The position numbers and the translations under genes are program-made. A model generated the notes under the pieces. It worked only from the letters and a program-made list of their open reading frames with translations. It did not search any database and was not told where the DNA came from. Positions 59,570-64,000 of a stretch of DNA of 64,000 nt are shown here, in pieces; the stretch's first letter is position 1; each line of letters begins with the position of its first letter. Source of the DNA: Latrodectus hesperus (taxonomy: Eukaryota > Arthropoda > Arachnida > Araneae > Theridiidae); the NCBI GenBank assembly GCA_037975125.1, contig JAJQOW010000014.1, forward strand, positions 24,265,914 through 24,329,913, read 5' to 3'.

Positions 59570-60838
59570 AAATCGATAAGCAGCATTTTCGACATATCTT
59601 ACTGTTTTACTACAGAAAGGGTAAAAATGCTGTTCAAGCCAGAAAGAAATTAACCGATGTGTATGGAGAAGAGCCCGGTGGCTTAGTGGTAGCGTTTCAC
59701 GCTTCCATGACACAGGTCCGAGGTTCGATCCTCGGGTTGGGTAAGGTTGACTCAGCCTTTCATCCCTTCAGTGGGTCAATTAATTGAGTACCAAGCATGC
59801 TTGGGAACTAAACACTGGAAGTTTTACGTTAGGCTAATCACCTAACTGGGACATGCTTTGCACCCCAGAGCCCTCGGTCATGAAAACAGTTAGGGGCACT
59901 GTAGGACTTGGCCCACATGGGCTGTCGTGCCATGGAGTTTAGTTTAGTATGGAGAAGGTGTGTTGGCAGTACGCCAGTGCCAGAACTGGTTCGCTATATT
60001 TCGATCCGGCAATTTTGATGTCGAAGAGACACCACGTTCGGGAAGGGCGGTTGAAGCTGATAAAGAAGCGATAAAGGCATTAGTTGATGCGAACCAGCGA
60101 ATAACAACAGTTTATGACCACTTGAAAGGCCTAGGATTGTCCTCGAAGCTCGATGTATGGGTTCCTCATGTTCTCACAGAGAGAAATCTGTGTCACTGTA
60201 TTGACGTCTGCGATTCGCTTCTCAAACGTCACGAAAATTATCCATTTTTGAAGCGCATCATCACTGGGGACGAAAAGTGGGTTGTATACAACAACGTCAA
60301 ACGCAAGAGGTCATGGAGCAAAAAAGATGAACCGGCTGAAACCATTTCTAAATCCGATATTAACCAAAAAAGGTGATGCTGTCTGTTTGGTGGGGTTTTA
60401 AAAGAATCGTTTTTTTTCTCTCTTTTTTGAGTTTTTACCGGATAGCACAACGATTAATTCGGAAGTCTACTGTCATCAGCTGGACAAACCGAATGATGCA
60501 CTTCAACAGAAAAGGCCAGAACTAATCAACAGGAAAGGTGCACCAAGACAACGCGAGACCTCACACAAGTTTGGTCACTCGCCAAAAGCTTTTACAGCTT
60601 AAATGGGATAAAATCCACACCCACCATATTCTCCAGACATGGCACCATCAGATTATTATTTGTCCCGGTCACTCCAAAATTTTTCAGGCGGTAAAACCTT
60701 CACCTCAAATGAGGAGGTCAGAAATCACCTCGATCAGTTTTTTGCCAGAAAAGACCAAAATATTTATGATCGTGGAATTATGCTACTACCAGAAAGATGG
60801 CAAAAGGTGTTGGACCAGAACGGCCAATATATAATTTA
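59570..60838 (+). pseudogene. Mariner transposase, SETMAR-like, broken
   Basis: Reads QHFRHILLFYYRKGKNAVQA, KKLTDVYGEE, then the SINE, then VRQCQNWFAIFRSGNFDVEE, PRSGRAVEADKEAIKALVD, LKGLGLSSKLDVWVPHVLTE, RIITGDEKWVVYNNVKRKRS (first Asp), HQDNARPHTSLVTRQKLLQL (second Asp) and, in another frame, MAPSDYYLSRSLQNF (third Asp), ending DQNGQYII. Lesions: the SINE, a deletion of about 14 codons in the second HTH (between ITT and VYDHL), and frameshifts near 60375 and 60610. It belongs to the mariner group from which vertebrate SETMAR was derived. Confidence 0.9.
59672..59946 (+). repeat. SINE family A, full length, 11-bp target duplication
   Basis: gtatggagaag at 59661-59671 is repeated at 59947-59957. 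Head: ggtggcttagtggtagcg (A box) and ccgaggttcgatcctcgg (B box). The body includes accaagcatgcttgggaac and the tail is gtttagtttag. This full copy defines the family found on the minus strand in both duplication copies. Confidence 0.95.
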
Positions 60839-60934
60839 ATAAAGTATTTGTTTATTATACGAAAACTGTCTTTCATTTCCACAACCACACACAAAACAAC
60901 AAAAAAGAAAGAAATTACTTTCCGAACAACCCAA

Positions 60935-61690
60935 TTGTTTAATATTTTCGATATCCTCCTTAATTGATTTCAATAAAATATTGATGGATCACTTTGGCAC
61001 CTGCACAATGAAACACTCCTTTATTTCACGGCAAACTCCACCGAAGATTTATTGTTGTGGTAGAAACCGCTTCCCATTATTTTTTCGCTTCATAAACAAA
61101 TTTACGATCATACCAGGTTTTCCTATTTATCTTAGTTCACGTTTAAGCAAAGAATTCACACAAATCTGTTATGAAGTTACTCCAGTTTATAACTATTCCG
61201 TGACTAATATCCAACTGCGTTTCACAATATTTAACTAAACTTCGCTCCAACAATAAATAAACCACACACACTTAAAAAGCTCACTTTTGAGGACGGATAG
61301 TTCTTATACAGTGACGAGACGAAATGTTGCAGCACCTGAATTTCATCTCCGAAATACAATTTCATTTCATGATTCTTATCGCAATTTAGGATTTTAGCTA
61401 ACACGCCTTTCTCCTGAATGAATCTAACCAATTTTTACTTTGTTTTGGGCTAATCCCAAATTTTCATTGCTTTTTGCAATAATTTTTCGTATTAAGAAAA
61501 AGACGTGATGAATATTAAGAAAAAAGTGGCTACAACTTGATTTGAAAATGTCGTGGCAAAAGGTTACCAGTGGTGATATCCTCTTTGGCGTCGGTTGCAA
61601 CATTATCGTCTGTTGTTGTTGGCTTATCCTCTTTAAAGATCTGACATTTGTCAGATTAACTCTGATAAATTGTTGACTGTTAGAAAGTCA
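60935..61690. other. Intergenic DNA, nothing firm
   Basis: No gene supported. The right end may be the 3' flank of the LINE on the minus strand. Confidence 0.5.
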
Positions 61691-61970
61691 ATGACTAGCA
61701 GGGAATCTGAGGATATATCCTCCCCGGAAAGTCCGACGTAATCCAGAATATATTTCGGTGATGTTGGATGGTCACAGCATTTTTTTAAGTAGGATTATCT
61801 TTTGTACCACGTTCAAACGATAACATTTTAGATGTCCACTTGAGAATCTGGCCAAGGCAGTCTGATATTTTCGGTCACACTTTATATCCAGAAGAGTTTC
61901 AGGAAATGTTCCAGAGTACCATTGGTGTGCTGGTGGAATTTGCCAGATTGAATGTAGTCTAGATTTTTCA

Positions 61971-62408
61971 TTAGAGTAAAGTTCCTAATGTTAGTGATGA
62001 ATCAGTGGCCGTATATTCCTTACTGCCCTCTTTGGTCAGTCGATCTGCGGTCTCATTCCCACTAATATTTACATGGGATGGAATCCAATAGAGATGTACA
62101 TCATGGTCTTGGGAGATCCTTTTCAATTTCAGCAGAATAGATAAACTTGTTTTATCATTTATAGAGGACCTGTCACTGAAATGTTGCAATGCATTGTGGC
62201 TGTCCGACAAAATCCATAGTTCTCCAAAGTCACAGTTGCTGGAAATGATAGCAGCAAGTCCCACCTTAATCGCTATCAACTCACTTCTGAAGACTGAACA
62301 AGTGTCAGGGTTACGTCGCTTTAGCATAATTTCAGACTGAGGGGTTCTGATATAGGCCTGGCTCCTAGTACAGTCTTTTGTATGATTACCATGGGTATAC
62401 ATTTGCAC
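61971..62408 (-). pseudogene. RNase H domain of the LINE
   Basis: 145 open codons: MYTHGNHTKD, IMLKRRNPDTCSVFRSELIA, LWILSDSHNALQHF, HLYWIPSHVNISGNETADRL. These are the ordered RNase H motifs of Jockey/R1-type elements. Three of the four acidic positions are kept (Glu in FRSELIA, Asp in LSDS, Asp in ETADRL). The first, normally YTDGS, is His (YTHGN). The frame then stops before the C-terminal KCCDHPTSPKYILDYVGLSG segment at about 61785-61730. Confidence 0.85.
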
Positions 62409-62619
62409 TGCATCGCATGGGATGCAATTAATAATTTCTAGTACTAATTGCCTAAGATGATCTCCGATGTGAATTTGCTTGTTTGCAGTGGAATTCAGAT
62501 CAAAGTGGAAGATGACTCTTGGTATTCCTTCTGAGGAATCAAAACAAGATCTTAAAGATTGAGATTCAACCTCGCGAAAAATTAGGTTTTGAGATTATGC
62601 CAGGTTAAAAGGAGTGAAT

Positions 62620-63070
62620 TTTTTTAATCTTTAATTATTGTGCCAATTGTGTAAATACAAGGAGGTACGATGATGCGGGCCGTAGTTATAGATTTTGTTA
62701 AAATGTTTAACTATAAGTTAGCTCTTCTTCCAATGGGCCACGGTTGTAAACTTGTCTCGTATAAAGCAATAACAGATGGGCAGCTATTTCTGAGTCCTAA
62801 GATGATACGAGCGGCACTTAGTTGTACTCGTTCTAATTTCAGGAGATTCGTTTGAAATGCACAGGAAATCGGATTATCATATTCAAGAATAGGTCTTATA
62901 AGTGAAATATATATGGTTCTGAGGGGTTTGCATTAGCACCCCGATCTCTGCCATCCAGATATTTAAGAATCTTAAGCCGCTCACAAGCCTGGGAATTAGA
63001 CGGTCGATATGCTTGTTATAGTTGAATTCAGGGTCGTGAATAAAACCGAGATATTTAGGATGTTTTCATA
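62620..63070 (-). pseudogene. RT thumb region of the LINE
   Basis: Minus-strand pieces: PKYLGFIHDPEFNYNKHIDR, ACERLKILKYLDGRDRGA and FHL..RPILEYDNPISCAFQTN, with LKLERVQLSAARIILGLRNS and CPSVIALYETSLQPWPIGRR. This is the usual region between the RT catalytic box and RNase H. Frameshifts near 62935 and 62660. Confidence 0.8.
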
Positions 63071-64000
63071 AGCTTTCATGTGTGCATGCTAAAAAGAAAA
63101 TTAAAATACCAAATAAGTAAGCAAATGTAAACATTAAACTATAATATTTTAAAGCCTTAGTAATTTGAAGAATATCACATGTTTTTAATATGTTAGAAAA
63201 AAATTATTTTTTACTGATTGTGGTCTTTCTTAAACTTCCTGGAATTTAAAAAATATGTAAAAGAGAAAATACTATTCAATTTTCTATGTTTAAATAGAAA
63301 TAATATAAAAGAAAATATTTTAATGAATAATTACTGAATAATCATCGAAAAAGAAAAATTTCGTATTGCATTAGGAAACTTAAATGAAAAAATAATTTTA
63401 AATGAAATTAATTTTATAAGTTTGGAATATTTTAAGTTACTTTTCTAATTAATACATTCCAATTCTTTACACAATAATGAGTTTAATATAAACAAAATTA
63501 AAATCTCATTCTTGAGTAAACACATTTTTTCTTACAATTCTTCTTAAATATTATCTTTTCACTCAAAATTTATTTAAATTCAACTTTATATAAAAGTAAA
63601 TATTTTATATATTTTCTATAGTTATACATATTTTCTTATAATTTATATAATTTTTTATTTACTTTGCATTAGACGGCGAAACTCATTTATAAATTATTTT
63701 GATAATAGAAACTGTTTTCTCTAATATTGGACTGAAGTTGCACCAATGAAATAATATTTTTACTATATTGATATAATCCAATTTATATACAAAAACATAC
63801 TTCTTCCTTACAAATGGAAAAATTATATAGAAATAAATAGCAAAATGCTCAGATAAAGTGACATGCGTAGTTAACGCCTATAAATATCAATTAAGAAAAG
63901 GAAAATTAGCATTTTTCATATTTCTAAATATAGTAATATGATAGCATTTAATTTTGTTCATAATATTCAATTGCTTATCTCAAAGTCAATAAGGTGAATA
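63071..64000. other. AT-rich DNA, nothing recognised
   Basis: Extremely AT-rich; no gene or repeat family seen to the end of the window. Confidence 0.6.

Larger units (their letters stand above)
59380..60934 (+). mobile_element. Mariner transposon with nested SINE
   Basis: Terminal inverted repeats ttgggttgttcggaaagtaa at the left and the exact reverse complement at the right. TA precedes the left end; the right flank reads TT, a decayed TA. It carries one transposase pseudogene on the plus strand. Confidence 0.93.
61691..63070 (-). mobile_element. Non-LTR retrotransposon, 3' half (Jockey/R1-like)
   Basis: On the minus strand a reverse-transcriptase thumb region, an RNase H domain and a C-terminal Cys/His-containing tail follow one another. 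The 5' end (endonuclease and catalytic RT box) is missing, and no poly(A) or target duplication is evident. Confidence 0.8.

Overview
This is a 64 kb stretch of AT-rich, gene-poor eukaryotic DNA, almost certainly from an arthropod and most plausibly a spider. That inference rests on the repeat content: many tRNA-derived SINEs with A/B boxes, Tc1 and mariner DNA transposons with TA target duplications, ZBED/GTF2IRD2-like hAT elements, RTE-type and Jockey-type LINE fragments, and long (AT)n/(GT)n tracts. There are no bacterial-style operons and no true tRNA, rRNA or CRISPR loci that I can support. No species assignment can be proved from the sequence alone.

Layout. 391-9893 and 20920-30537 are two direct copies of the same ~9.5 kb segment, about 98-99% alike by eye, separated by ~11 kb of different sequence. 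Each copy carries, in order: a SINE edge, a 24-bp VNTR (2 versus 3 units), a repeat with a CCAAT/CRE core, a tandem SINE pair, a near-perfect palindrome, two more SINEs, a fold-back mariner, a small secreted four-cysteine peptide gene on the minus strand, and a Tc1 element. The Tc1 element is whole in the right copy (29147-30695) and cut by the duplication edge in the left copy. Between the copies (9894-20919) lie a candidate terminal exon, more SINEs, a mariner split by an RTE-type LINE, an inverted divergent relative of the CRE-core repeat, and large palindromes with microsatellites.

Right of the duplication: a CpG-rich block ending in a good splice donor (31330-31494) may be the first exon of a plus-strand gene. 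It is followed by (AT)n tracts, a 2.5 kb hAT inserted into a tRNA-SINE with an 8-bp target duplication, a decayed Tc1, and a second hAT. 40.6-54.4 kb is mostly unannotatable AT-rich DNA. Its exception is a minus-strand TATA box plus two candidate exons at 45192-45864. 54.4-63.1 kb is again transposon graveyard: two mariners, each carrying a nested SINE with clear target duplications, a decayed transposase-like gene of an unnamed family, and a non-LTR retrotransposon 3' part with an RNase H domain.

The only host-gene candidates are the duplicated secreted peptide (the strongest), the two candidate gene starts at 31.4 kb and 45.2-45.9 kb, and a possible last exon at 9.95-10.15 kb. Everything recognisable as a transposase or reverse transcriptase is broken. 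The Tc1 at 29.1-30.7 kb is closest to intact, with one in-frame TGA.
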